A DNA stretch of 64,000 nt from Ciona intestinalis (GCF_000224145.3 NW_004190406.2:49261-113260); one strand, 5' to 3'; positions 56,301 to 64,000 are shown, counted from the stretch's first letter. Notes: a model not told the origin generated them from the sequence alone. Program-made: numbers and translations.

Positions 56301-58279
56301 TTCTAAATTTATTATACAAATATAAAATTATAAAACTTGAAACGCGATTATCTTAAAATAGCTAAAATAGACATAGCCAGTTATAACACGCAACCAACAA
56401 TCTGTTCCTTTTTTTACTATTCCATATATTATATATATACGTTAAATACGTAACATAAGTTTTGAGCTCCTATAGGAACACACAGGGAACCCAGGATTTA
56501 ACCCATAGTTGATACTCCAACAAATTGGTCAAAGTGAAATGCTCTCACAAAACATTTGAAATAATGTTGGAAATCTTAGTTATTGGCAATGTAATGCAGC
56601 TGCATTTTACATGGAAATAGAACTCACAAAACAATTAAATATAATATATTTTATATAGTCAAGTGGGGTAATAAAAACAGAAAACATAAACTTTCGAGTT
56701 TCTTCCCAAGTAATAAACTAAAAAAATATTTTATTCTGGAGGAACAGTATTCATCACACCTTGATGTCCAATAGAGATTGTAGGATTTCTATGATTACTT
56801 AAAATTTTAGCCTGTTTTTTATTCCCCAGGATTTGGGGTAAAAAATTTGCGGGGCAATAAAAACAAGGGTTTCAAAAGCAAATTAACTTAACCTAAAGAA
56901 GAAAAATTAATAATGGAAGTACAGGGTTGATTTAACTTATAGTTATAAAGGCTTTTGAAAATCCAAATGACATCTTGACTTTATCTAAACTAAATTCAGC
57001 AATAATCATAAAAATGACCTGTAACTGAACAGTCTTAACCTAAAACATAAATTACATCATCAGAAAATGTAGGCAAAACTGTAAATAACTGTTTTTGATA
57101 CTTCATTACCTTTAAAATCAATTAAATCATTAATTAAATTAAAATAATTTACATAAATACCTTTAAAATTAATTTTATTACAAAGTTAATATTGGTTGGG
57201 GTAGAAAAAAAAAACAGAAAAAAAACACAGTTGTTTTTATTTAGCCCTTTCCATAAGGCCATTTCGGGGTAAAAAAAAAACAAATGAAAAAAGTATGAAA
57301 TGTTCGTAAACTTTAAAATTAAAATATACCAGCAGCAAGGTATTTAAATGTGTAGCAATTACTTGCATTTATAATAAATTTATCAGGAAAGGTCTTCGCA
57401 CAAAAAAAGTTTAGCAAACCCCATAAAAAGTTTTTTTTTGTCAATTTTTTGTTTGATTTAGTAATTTGTGTTTTACCAAAAAAATAATTACCACCCTGAA
57501 GGACAGTTACAATAAAAACTTAATTAACTTAAAGCCAAATTAATGTCATTTTTACCCACAAAGCTGTTTGCGATAAAATGATTTTTTGGCGGACTAAGGG
57601 GGTTTTCCCTTTCTTACCCCAAGTCCCCCATTGTTTTTTATACCCCACTTTACTATATATAAAATCACCTAAATTACAACACATATTTAATACCAAAACA
57701 TAAAAAACACCTTTTCCAATTGATCAAACAATTGACTCAATGCACGAGGAATAATACCAGCTCGAGGATCCGTGTCCCAAGTATATTCATCTTCCATGCT
57801 TCTCTCACCTTCCATTGTATAAGTTTTTCCGGTACCAGTTTGTCCATACCTTAATTGTTAACAAATTGCAACCAGTGATAAAATGTAATCAATTTCATTA
57901 AGAAATATTAGGTTTATAACTTACGCAAGAACCGTGCAGTTGTACCCAGCTAAAACATCTTGCAATTGACCGGCTACAACACTTTTATAGACATCAAGTT
58001 GCGTAGAGTTGGGTCCAAAAACCTAATAATTTCATATTAAAAGGTAATGCAACATAAGTTTACAATTTAAAGTCACAAACTGTTACAGTTTAGAGTTTAG
58101 TTTATTGGTTAATGGTTGGTAAAGATTGTGTTACCTTGTCAAAATGATATATCTTCGATGTATGGGCTGTGGATAAACCCATTCCCACTGCAGCAGTTGT
58201 GACATTAATTTCTTTTGATTTTAAATTACAATCAACAACCCTTTTGACTCGACTTTGTCGTTCACTTTCAGTGGTTGGT
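41254..58279 (-). CDS. KIF11: kinesin-5 mitotic motor (Eg5/KIF11/BimC family)
   Basis: Twenty-four minus-strand exons join with matching phase at every junction and give about 988 codons, near the roughly 1050 of vertebrate KIF11. Motor: P-loop [14 protein letters not shown] (57711-57849), switch I NEFSSRSHS across two exons, switch [12 protein letters not shown], then the L11-alpha4 region. The kinesin-5 neck-linker reads [21 protein letters not shown] long coiled-coil stalk follows, then the tail with the BimC box [17 protein letters not shown], whose Thr is the CDK1 site in the family. The C-terminus [15 protein letters not shown] resembles the vertebrate end. It crosslinks and slides antiparallel microtubules in the bipolar spindle. 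The N-terminal exon (before CRP) is not visible. An acidic His/Asp run after the BimC box is unusual. Confidence 0.95.
41578..41664 (-). CDS. KIF11: KIF11 exon 23: tail
   Basis: 87 bp, phase 0 both ends, encoding [20 protein letters not shown] and DVGGIPFFK. No known domain. Confidence 0.8.
41821..41993 (-). CDS. KIF11: KIF11 exon 22: BimC box
   Basis: 173 bp. [17 protein letters not shown] holds the kinesin-5 tail signature with the conserved Thr-Pro. Then [20 protein letters not shown], an acidic and His-rich run built on a GAT/CAT microrepeat. Confidence 0.9.
42253..42472 (-). CDS. KIF11: KIF11 exon 21: stalk/tail
   Basis: 220 bp, helical and Ser/Thr-rich, ending KPIQPT plus one base, just before the BimC exon. 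Confidence 0.85.
42585..42764 (-). CDS. KIF11: KIF11 exon 20: coiled coil
   Basis: 180 bp, phase 0. [20 protein letters not shown], then a Glu-rich helical stretch. Confidence 0.85.
43391..43552 (-). CDS. KIF11: KIF11 exon 19: coiled coil
   Basis: 162 bp, phase 0: [20 protein letters not shown] and downstream heptads. Confidence 0.85.
43620..43800. repeat. deuterostome-type 'CTTGCTCAAGGACACA' repeat tail
   Basis: TTAAGTGCCTTGCTCAAGG then ACACATATTAATTGG, and ACCGGCAACCACTTACC. Sequences of this form are common in dispersed repeats of marine deuterostomes. It lies in a kinesin intron. Confidence 0.4.
43871..43909 (-). CDS. KIF11: KIF11 exon 18: 39-bp microexon
   Basis: Encodes [13 protein letters not shown] in phase 0, acceptor tcatag, donor GTAAGA. 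Its removal would keep the frame. Confidence 0.8.
43971..44072 (-). CDS. KIF11: KIF11 exon 17: coiled coil
   Basis: 102 bp, phase 0: [20 protein letters not shown] and on. Confidence 0.83.
44262..44384 (-). CDS. KIF11: KIF11 exon 16: coiled coil
   Basis: 123 bp, phase 0: [20 protein letters not shown] and on. Confidence 0.83.
44570..44653 (-). CDS. KIF11: KIF11 exon 15: coiled coil
   Basis: 84 bp, phase 0: [20 protein letters not shown] and MIDIAQHQ. Confidence 0.82.
44760..44960 (-). repeat. repeat with hammerhead-like core phrase
   Basis: On the minus strand it reads CCCCTGATGAAGACGGCC, then TGAACAGGACATCAAAACA. CTGATGA followed by a short hairpin is the hammerhead ribozyme core seen in Penelope-like and other retroelements, but the matching GAAA is degenerate. 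No coding sequence; a kinesin intron. Confidence 0.35.
45113..45201 (-). CDS. KIF11: KIF11 exon 14: coiled coil
   Basis: 89 bp: [20 protein letters not shown] and DEAVSVMSQ. Confidence 0.83.
45267..45358 (-). CDS. KIF11: KIF11 exon 13: coiled coil
   Basis: 92 bp: [20 protein letters not shown] and [10 protein letters not shown]. Confidence 0.83.
45820..45935 (-). CDS. KIF11: KIF11 exon 12: coiled coil
   Basis: 116 bp, ends in phase 2: [20 protein letters not shown] and on. Confidence 0.83.
45997..46092 (-). CDS. KIF11: KIF11 exon 11: coiled coil
   Basis: 96 bp: [20 protein letters not shown] and [12 protein letters not shown]. Confidence 0.83.
46176..46314 (-). CDS. KIF11: KIF11 exon 10: coiled coil
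   Basis: 139 bp: [20 protein letters not shown], then Glu/Lys heptads to EYEILND. Confidence 0.87.
46698..46786 (-). CDS. KIF11: KIF11 exon 9: neck
   Basis: 89 bp: [20 protein letters not shown] and GIYLDPKQY, the kinesin-5 neck coil after the neck linker. Confidence 0.92.
47081..47273 (-). CDS. KIF11: KIF11 exon 8: motor end and neck linker
   Basis: 193 bp: [39 protein letters not shown], and [12 protein letters not shown], the kinesin-5 neck linker. Confidence 0.95.
47274..48854. other. kinesin intron with repeats
   Basis: About 47395-47480 is a MITE piece (AGCAATTAACACATTAATTG, CTCGAAAACAGGTTTGAAAG). 48370-48480 is the TACCCTG-type repeat (AGGGTAGGCCTGCATACCCT). The rest is unassigned. 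Confidence 0.5.
48855..49000 (-). CDS. KIF11: KIF11 exon 7: switch II
   Basis: 146 bp: [20 protein letters not shown] and [26 protein letters not shown] is the switch II motif that senses the nucleotide gamma-phosphate. Confidence 0.95.
49188..49284 (-). CDS. KIF11: KIF11 exon 6: switch I end
   Basis: 97 bp: [20 protein letters not shown] and [12 protein letters not shown]. Completes SSRSHS of switch I. Confidence 0.93.
49321..49530. repeat. hAT-like fragment, inverse of 55797-55950
   Basis: Starts ACGGGTTCCCAAACTTATTT; contains ATAATTATGCGTCGGGCAAG and GCGACGCGACTTGTATTGGC, all present inverted in 55800-55950. Confidence 0.65.
49736..50215. repeat. MITE family copy, near complete
   Basis: Runs from GGCGGGAATTCGCAACACC through ACACTGCTGTGTATTTAAGA (the piggyBac target site in its relative), ATTGTTTGACCTAGCAATTA, to GGGAACGACTGTAG near 50178. 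Useful as a reference copy of the family. Confidence 0.8.
50690..50930. repeat. dispersed repeat, inverse of 22110-22340
   Basis: AACCGTAACGTGCGATGCAC and CGTCATAATTATGACGTCAT as inverted partners of the 22.1-kb copy. Confidence 0.7.
51120..51415 (-). pseudogene. hAT-like DUF4371-type transposase fragment
   Basis: Minus-strand frames read [20 protein letters not shown] and [10 protein letters not shown], then [19 protein letters not shown], and after a frameshift [15 protein letters not shown]. This is the 'DE.TD.....L.. .R.V' and 'GQGYDGA...G...GVQA.I' pattern of the hAT/ZMYM-type DUF4371 domain. Frameshifts and lost parts on both sides: a relic in a kinesin intron. Confidence 0.75.
51847..52298. 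mobile_element. composite of hAT fragments, GAGC-family copy 4
   Basis: 51847 has the GCAGCCCTGGAGACTCG end. From about 51955 it follows hAT copy 1: AATCGCAACGTTAGCG and ACACGAGCGCCCAATG match 19975-20040. It then runs to CTTCAACACATTCCTA at 52298, the family's right end. It lacks the left end and most of the interior. Confidence 0.65.
52421..53024. repeat. direct duplication, unit 1 (MITE plus GTCGGCAA repeat)
   Basis: Nearly identical to 53152-53754, offset 731 bp, up to the phrase GAGTCTCTAGGGCTGC. Contains a MITE copy (TTATGACGCAAATAATCAGC) and the palindromic GTCGGCAATAAACTGCCGAC. Confidence 0.9.
53025..53149. other. assembly gap (125 N)
   Basis: Run of N exactly between the two units of the direct duplication. 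Confidence 0.99.
53152..53754. repeat. direct duplication, unit 2
   Basis: Second copy of 52421-53024 with a few single-base differences (ATATCTAGGC against ATATGTAGGC; AATGCGACGG against AATGCGTCGG). Confidence 0.9.
53953..54080 (-). CDS. KIF11: KIF11 exon 5: loop before switch I
   Basis: 128 bp: [42 protein letters not shown] and two bases of Arg. 'GAAKR.TAAT..N..SSRSHS' is typical kinesin-5. Confidence 0.95.
54405..54500. repeat. GGCGTCGATTTCC-type repeat fragment
   Basis: GGGCGTCGATTCCCGGGGTG and TGTTAGAAAACCTAACGCTG also occur at 62121 and 63247. This copy stops near 54500. Confidence 0.75.
54600..54833. repeat. GGCATACCAAC-type MITE, intact ends
   Basis: Left end AAAGGGGCATACCAAC, right end GTTGGTATGCTCCTTTTT, imperfect inverse of each other. 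The best-preserved of four copies (16500, 21128, 32815, 54600), all within introns of the two large genes. Confidence 0.75.
54888..55010 (-). CDS. KIF11: KIF11 exon 4
   Basis: 123 bp, phase 0: [40 protein letters not shown]. 'SLLEIYNE' is a kinesin motor signature. Confidence 0.95.
55299..55791. mobile_element. palindromic MITE, about 490 bp
   Basis: Arms read AGCTGGTGGCCACCTGAAAT at the left and the exact inverse at the right, continuing imperfectly (GTCGAAAATTAACTTTAAAA against TTTTTAAGGTTAATTTTCGA) for over 100 bp. The interior resembles decayed tandem copies of TTACGTCAT/GTGACATAA. No open frame. Confidence 0.8.
55797..55950. repeat. hAT-like fragment, inverse of 49370-49520
   Basis: Directly adjoins the palindromic MITE. 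TGTTCTAGAAGCCATGTTTG and TTGCCCGACGCATAATTATA pair with the copy at 49.4 kb. The order at 390-410 (GGCCACAAGCTAAAGGATTA) repeats this junction, so MITE and fragment belong to one larger element. Confidence 0.65.
56656..57655. mobile_element. TA-flanked DNA element with AGTGGGGTA ends, 1.0 kb
   Basis: Left end TAGTCAAGTGGGGTA, right end TACCCCACTTTACTA, inside TATA on both sides. An inverted, truncated copy lies at 35550-36060 and an end remnant at about 17245. It has no transposase. A Tc1/mariner-like non-autonomous element is the simplest reading. Confidence 0.7.
57711..57849 (-). CDS. KIF11: KIF11 exon 3: P-loop
   Basis: 139 bp: [46 protein letters not shown]. The nucleotide-binding P-loop with the kinesin-5 '[10 protein letters not shown]'. 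Confidence 0.96.
57925..58022 (-). CDS. KIF11: KIF11 exon 2
   Basis: 98 bp: [20 protein letters not shown] and [12 protein letters not shown], running into AYGQTG of the next exon. Confidence 0.95.
58135..58279 (-). CDS. KIF11: KIF11 first visible exon: motor N-terminus
   Basis: 145 bp: the first base completes an Arg, then [44 protein letters not shown]. The preceding exon should end in the conserved 'VRCR'; it was not found in 58.3-64.0 kb. Confidence 0.9.
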
Positions 58280-58726
58280 CTAACAAAAACAAAATATGTA
58301 AATATATAGATATATAGCCATAGGCGCCTTTTTTGTTAATATTAAACATATTATTATTTTTGTATTATTTTTGTTAATTTGTATTATTTGTATTATTTTT
58401 GTTAATATTAAAAAATAACAAAAATTAAAAAATAAAGTTTTTGGCTGGAAAGAGATATATATGTCAAAATTGATTTTAAATACCAAAAACCAAGCTAAAA
58501 CATTACGTGCGATGTCTTTGAGTAGTAAGCCAACGTGTACTTTTTTCCGCAGACACACAAGCAGCCAGAAAGTGCTAAAACACACACTCGCGGTGCATTT
58601 AATATTACATCCCTTTGCTTGGCATTAAAACAATTTTCGTTCAATTGTTATGTCACTTGTAGTTACAACCTAACTACTAATTATATTGTTTCATAATATA
58701 AAAAACTGGAGGAATGTGTCCACTGT

Positions 58727-60272
58727 TAGGGATGTGCTGAGGTCGTAAAAGCTTGGGTTCACCGAGTGCCGAGCTTCAATGAAAAGCTCGGCACGAGCCC
58801 GAGCATCCATGACGTCATTAAGGAGAAAAGCGTACGAGAATGCGTTCCTGTTCAGACGAAAAGCGTTGCTAATCAAAATAATACAAGGCACGTGGTTTGC
58901 GGTTAAAAAGACATCTCGTTTCGTAATTTCCAGTATTGCAAATTGAAAAACTCATATAAAAAATATTTAATTAAAAATTATTTATAACTGATACAGCCAG
59001 TGTGGCAACCAGCGCCTTCAAAAAGGGAATGTCATGCAGATATTTACGTCCAGTCAACGTTATCTCTGACGCGATACAAACGCTTAAGATATTTGTCTTG
59101 CACACTAATATATCTATTTTATGCGGTTAATTAAGACTAATAGTACATTGTTTATACTAAATTAGAAACGTTTTTTTAATAAATGAAAAATTGGTGTAAG
59201 TTTTACGCATGTCCATCGTGGATAATGTAACGATTATTTACGTCAGAATAAGTTTGAAAAACTATTACGATTGTTACATTACAAACGAGATTGTTATAAA
59301 ACAATCGTGTTTTGTTCGCTTCCATACGATCTGATTTTGTATAATTTTTGTTTCTGATGATTAGTTTAAATGCAGGTAAATCGCGATTATGTGAATTTTA
59401 ATTAATGCAAATATAAGAGCGAAGAGCGACGCTATCAGTAAATTGGAACCAACAGAGATTGCAATATGATATTACAAAATATTGTCCCGGTAGAGCTTCG
59501 ATAGAAGCCATAAAACATTGTTTGTTGGCACCGCACGAGAACCAGAGTTTCATTACATCATTTTTCACGAGAATAAATTCACAACGATTGCTTCGTTTGT
59601 TACGAGTGAAATCTATGCTACCGCACCCGTCTCTTAATTTCTATGCCAGCGCAGAGCGTAAAGACGTGACGCTCATACACGATGTTTCGATCTCGTGGTT
59701 GGTTGGGCAGTGGGCACATTTTTCCCGATTGTTATATTATGAAACGTCATAATTAATAGTTATGTTGTAATAGGACAAGTAACATAACAATTGAATAAAA
59801 AAATGTTCCAATTCCCAGGGAAAGAAAGTAATATTGAATGCAACGCGTGTTTTAGCACTTCCTGTCTGCGTGCGTGTTTGCGGAAATGGAGACTGTCATG
59901 ACAACAAAACAGCCCCTATGATTGCAGAGGTTTATTTATTTCATTATAAAAAAGTGTAAGAGTTATTGGCTTTTTATTTAAAATCAGATACAGGAACATT
60001 GAGCGCTCCTGTAATTTGACACCGGCTGTAATTTGATACGGGCAAATTCCTGACGTTGCGATTCGTTACTTGCGAGAGAGCAAATTCACAACGAACGAAA
60101 GATAATTAAAGAGAAAGCTACGCTGACTATTCTCATTATCTTTTAGTAGCTTCATCTTTTTTTATTTTTAATATTTTTTGCTCTCGCATGCAACATTATA
60201 GCAAGAGCATAAGGCTCGGCCCAGATTTCAGCCGAGCGCCGAGCATCAAAAAAAAGATGCTTGGGCACGAGC
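58727..60272. mobile_element. hAT GAGC-family element, copy 2 (inverted)
   Basis: Reverse orientation relative to copy 1. Starts TAGGGATGTGCTGAGG and ends in GATGCTTGGGCACGAGC, where the last 30 or so bases of the terminus are lost. It has about 300 bp that copy 1 lacks or hides in its gap, including an open frame at 59459-59752 of unknown nature. Confidence 0.8.
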
Positions 60273-60589
60273 ATAGGCGGAGAACTTTCAAAATGCCAGG
60301 ATATGCCAAATATTTGCGGCATAGTACTAATCAGGCGCGCCGATTTTTTTCAACGTCTGTTCATAGCCTGCTATACGTTTCGTGACGCAAAAACTACCCA
60401 ATAGTACAACTTTTGTCATTTTACAGCTCATGATCCAACAAGGCTACTATGAAAGAGTCAATAAACTGACTTATGTGTTTTTTTCTTATAAACATAAAAA
60501 GATTCAAAATTCGGAATTCTAGATTCGAAAAAAAGTATTCTAGGATATCCTAGAATACGTAGTTATTCTGTAATGTGCATCCCTACAGT

Positions 60590-62060
60590 GCGCATTAGTA
60601 TTTTTTGGCGGGAATTCGCAACACAAACTTTGCACTACCTTTCTCATAGCTGCGTGTAAAATGGATATAATTTGCAACCTAAATATGTTCCAGAAGTATA
60701 ACTGCTTTATATTTACGATGTTTTTCTCAATCAAGCAGCATGTTAATTCTGAAATAGTAAGGATTTACTCGTGGATTCATTGTGTCACAATAGCGATTGT
60801 CTGGCCCAAAGTTAGTATAGACCAAGTTAGGAAACAGCGCTCGTGTTTCCGCCATTATGGAGCCCACAGAGCGTGAATCTATACAAATGCATGGTCGGCA
60901 TGTGTTCATTTAGTTCTTGTAAGCGATACAAAGCTAGAAAACACGTATAGCGGTTGTTTTAACATTTAAAATATAATTTTTAATAAAAATCTTGTTATAT
61001 AATATCAACTCTAAGAATTAATGCGAAGTAAATTAATATTTTGACTAGTTTTCGGAGTACAGTGTGATTTAACAGGGTACTTTACGTTGGCGATTAAGAC
61101 TAGCAGCAATTAGCTTAGTTTACATAATAGTATATGATCATACCTACGAATCTACAGAGCCATTCTTTACTACATTTATAATCCAACATGAGTGGACATG
61201 CAGCTCCAAACTGTTTAAGTACTAGCAGATAAGGTGTTCGCGCGTTTTATGATTTCATAAAGACCCGGAACGCAGAAAAGGTAGCTTTTTAATTCAAGCA
61301 GAGGACCAAAAATAGTAACTCAGTCTTGTTTTCCTCAATGTCACTTCGATATTAGGCAAACTTAACAAAGATACATTAAGTTTCGTTGCCGGGTATACGT
61401 GTTAAGTTTGTGAGGCAGAAAGTAAAATCCTGGCAATTTACATGCAAAACTGCAGCTAGATACACCAGTTTATGATAATGTTATGCGTTTTTGTTTGTAT
61501 TTTTATATTTTAAACATGTTCTTTTATGTTTTTTGTTAGTATACTTGATATTTTCTGTTTTTTTACTCTTTAATCGATTGACTGTTCAATTAAAGTTGAA
61601 TATTTTTGTGAGGTTTATGATTGTGATAAGATATAACATTAGTAGAAAGCCATTTTTATGCGCAGAAGTGCTTGGTTTTTAAAAAATCGCAATATTTAAA
61701 CGAAAAACAGCACCCAGCAATGATAAAATGCTATGCTGTGGGCTCCGTAATGGCGGCGACTATGATGTCATAGACGCGGAGACAATGGATAACAAAACAT
61801 GTTGTTTTACAATCCGTTTCCTAACTTGGTCTATACTAACTTTGGTCTGGCCTGGTAATTGATTACGACACAATAGCAATTCACGCGTTGATTATTTGCG
61901 TCATAATACCAATTGTCTTCTTGATTATTTTGCCTGCAGTTGCTTGAAAACAGGTTAAATATTTGTCTTTTCGCGCATGCTATCAAGTAAAGTAGTAATA
62001 CGTTTGCAATAAATACTTCTTTTGCACGTAAATGCAACGTATTGCGCACCTGCTTTAGTG
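60590..62060. repeat. MITE family copy split by a P-like element
   Basis: Left part 60590-60806 (GGCGGGAATTCGCAACACA, AATAGCGATTGTCTGGCC) and right part 61845-62060 (TGGCCTGGTAATTGATTACG, ATTATTTGCGTCATAATACC). They join into one family member when the insertion is removed. Confidence 0.85.
60807..61844. mobile_element. P-like non-autonomous element, copy 2 (intact)
   Basis: 1038 bp with a perfect 29-bp terminal inverted repeat starting CAAAGTTAGTATAGACCAAG. It is flanked by the 8-bp target duplication GTCTGGCC (60799-60806 and 61845-61852). Read on the other strand, this is GGCCAGAC, the consensus target of Drosophila P elements. Near 61190-61300 lies a decayed THAP-like stretch. No transposase core, so it would need an enzyme in trans. 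Confidence 0.9.
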
Positions 62061-62118
62061 AATAGAATGAGATCGCTAGACGGCCTTAGCGTTAGAAAAT
62101 GGGTATGCCGCATACCCT

Positions 62119-62630
62119 CATGGGCGTCGATTTCCGGGGTGGCAGGGGTGGCATGCCACCCCAGTTTTAATGCCCAGGGTGTTAGAAAACCTAACGCTGT
62201 ATTGGCGTCGTCGCATTTACGCGATTAATTTAGTTCGAAGTAAACGTTCGTTATGGTCAAAAACCACTGGCGTCGATTTATATGGTGCAGGGTATGCAGG
62301 CCTACCCTGACAATTTTGCAGGGGTTGCAGCAACCCCTGGATTTTCAAATTATTAAAGGAAATTATTCTTAAATTCTTCTTAAATAAATATATTTAACTT
62401 TATCAAACAATTACTTTATAGTAGTTACGCAACACCTTCATTCTTCCAACGCATAAACTAGCCGTTTTTGTACCCTGCGCGGTTACCTATAACGGCTGCG
62501 TGTTACGTCAGACAAGTGTTTACGTCACATTGATAATCGCAAAATCGCCAATTGTTACAGTAACAATTATATTATTGTGTGAGAATGTAATGTTTACTAG
62601 TCATTTCTACCTTTTAAATTTTGTCTAACG
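62119..62630. repeat. GGCGTCGATTTCC-type repeat, copy 1 of a duplication
   Basis: Collinear and almost identical with 63244-63756, offset 1125 bp. Starts ATGGGCGTCGATTTCCGGGG, has GCAGGGTATGCAGGCCTACC, and ends at the gap in TTTGTCTAACG. Confidence 0.9.
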
Positions 62631-62680
62631 NNNNNNNNNNNNNNNNNNNNNNNNNNNNNNNNNNNNNNNNNNNNNNNNNN
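62631..62680. other. assembly gap (50 N)
   Basis: Run of N that cuts the repeat at exactly the base where its duplicate continues with TCTACTTCC. Confidence 0.99.
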
Positions 62681-62768
62681 ACATAGGTGACTTCTTATAC
62701 ACCAGACACACATGGTGTATTCATACACCTTATGCTCACTGTTGAGTTATAACATGAGTTTTTTTTAC

Positions 62769-62933
62769 CATATGGTCAGGGTCCAAGCTAAACAAAATAA
62801 CTTCTTTATCACAAGAGTAACACCAGGTGCGAAACGATTTTAAATTTATAGCCACCGGGTGTCCCTGTTCATTGCAGTGTTTTGTTCCGTGATCGTGAAG
62901 TGTTTTGCCACAGCCCGTAAAAGAACAGTTTTC
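62769..62933 (-). CDS. orphan exon of a ZnF-UBP ubiquitin-binding protein
   Basis: 165 bp, acceptor ttttcag, donor GTAAAA, open in one frame. It reads CGKTLHDHGTKHCNEQGHPV, AINLKSFRTWCYSCDKEV. The C-G...H...H....GHP......WCY.C pattern is the second half of the zf-UBP fold of deubiquitinases (USP3/16/20/33/44/45) and HDAC6, which binds the free ubiquitin C-terminus. The other exons are not in the window: 5' ones would lie right of 62933 and 3' ones left of 62769, where only repeats are seen. The exact family member cannot be told. Confidence 0.75.
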
Positions 62934-63035
62934 CTGAAAATTTAATAGAAAATATTAAAAACGGCAATACATTTTGCGAACCTGACCCAGATCTGGTGCT
63001 CATAGAGTAGGACAGTCCTTTTAGATTTTTTCATA

Positions 63036-63056
63036 TTATATATATATATATATATA
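63036..63056. repeat. (TA)n microsatellite
   Basis: Uninterrupted TA run followed by the dispersed phrase AAAAGTGACCATTGGGTTGG (63092-63111). Confidence 0.9.
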
Positions 63057-63243
63057 ATTATGTTATGAGTGACAAGTTGGATAATTCAAAAGTGACCATT
63101 GGGTTGGAACAATTGCGATTAAGTATCAAAGCGACATTAGTCCGCAATGGTTGCAACGTAGAACCTAAAAAACCCATGTACCAATGTTTTGCAGAATAAT
63201 GCAATGCAGAAAATTTAGGAGTAGGCCTGACTACCCTGCCACC

Positions 63244-63756
63244 CATGGGCGTCGATTTCCGGGGTGGTGGGGGTGGCATGCCACCCCAGTTTTAATGCCC
63301 AGGGTGTTAGAAAACCTAACGCTGTATTGGCGTCGTCGCATTTACGCGATTAATTTAGTTCGAAGTAAACGTTCGTTATGGTCAAAAACCACTGGCGTCG
63401 ATTTATATGGTGCAGGGTATGCAGGCCTACCCTGACAATTTTGCAGGGGTTGCAGCAACCCCTGGATTTTCAAATTATTAAAGGAAATTATTCTTAAATT
63501 CTTCTTAAATAAATATATTTAACTTTATCAAACAATTACTTTATAGTAGTTACGCAACACCTTCATTCTTCCAACGCATAAACTAGCCGTTTTTGTACCC
63601 TGCGCGGTTACCTATAACGGCTGCGTGTTACGTCAGACAAGTGTTTACGTCACATTGATAATCGCAAAATCGCCAATTGTTACAGTAACAATTATATTAT
63701 TGTGTGAGAATGTAATGTTTACTAGTCATTTCTACCTTTTAAATTTTGTCTAACGT
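63244..63756. repeat. GGCGTCGATTTCC-type repeat, copy 2
   Basis: Second copy of 62119-62630; continues past the point where copy 1 meets the gap. Confidence 0.9.
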
Positions 63757-63884
63757 CTACTTCCAAAGCTGCTTTTCTCCCGAAGGCAATTCGAATTAAA
63801 CTTAAAACACGCGGACCAGGAGAAAATTAAATAAAGGAATAGGTGTTCTTTTTCTAAGACGCGCACATGCCATGAATCCCTAAC

Positions 63885-64000
63885 AACAGTTGCGTGTAAA
63901 ATCAATGTAATTTGGCTGTTAAACGTGCGAAAATGAACTACCTAAATCGGGTCGGTCACTGCTTTATATTTATATATGATATTTTCTTCAGCCAAGCAAC
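63885..64000. repeat. MITE family copy, left end, cut by window edge
   Basis: TTGCGTGTAAAATCAATGTA, TCACTGCTTTATATTTATAT, TTTTCTTCAGCCAAGCAAC match the family start at 49780-49900. Confidence 0.7.

Noticed and set aside
15322..58279. LAP2 and kinesin-5 as one operon
   Set aside because: Tunicates have operons, but the gap between the genes is about 1.55 kb and operon genes are normally separated by only a few bases.

Overview
This is eukaryotic DNA: AT-rich, full of transposable elements, with GT-AG introns in its host genes. It most resembles a tunicate of the Ciona type. That is inferred from a chordate-type LAP2 gene, small introns and P-like elements (Ciona is known to carry P-element relatives). 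No marker in the window proves the species. Seven runs of N (8576-8842, 12985-13034, 20259-20308, 24048-24097, 28477-28601, 53025-53149, 62631-62680) are assembly gaps, and several lie next to duplicated sequence.

Three host loci are visible, all on the minus strand. (1) A LAP2/thymopoietin-like gene (TMPO) runs from its start codon at 39697 to its stop at 15322. Ten exons were found: the LAP2-type LEM-like domain, a true LEM domain, a linker and a C-terminal membrane anchor. At least one linking exon is missing. (2) A kinesin-5 motor gene (KIF11/Eg5) runs from 58279 to 41254 in 24 exons that join in frame from the P-loop motor to the BimC box and tail; only the first coding exon is missing. 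(3) A single exon of a ZnF-UBP (ubiquitin-binding zinc finger) protein lies at 62769-62933.

The rest is a mobile-element archive. Region 0-8.6 kb holds a minus-strand LINE broken by a pogo/Tigger DNA transposon (about 905-4490) and by a degraded BEL/Pao retroelement with one LTR (5205-6922), then a P-like non-autonomous element. Region 9-15 kb has no gene and holds SINE-like copies, a 17-bp tandem array, pogo-type MITEs and large inverted repeats. Region 19.7-33.2 kb, one LAP2 intron, holds a hAT element with a perfect 8-bp target duplication, two near-identical piggyBac copies, and between them a spliced P-element/THAP9-like transposase relic. LAP2 intron 1 (36.2-39.6 kb) holds a broken hAT-like transposase with a BED-like finger. 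The kinesin introns hold more hAT, MITE and duplicated blocks. Region 58.7-64 kb is almost wholly repeats, including an intact P-like element whose 8-bp target duplication equals the classic Drosophila P consensus.

The two large genes have related cell-division roles. Kinesin-5 builds the bipolar spindle. LAP2 tethers chromatin and BAF to the inner nuclear membrane, which breaks down and reforms around that spindle. Nothing here shows that they share regulation.
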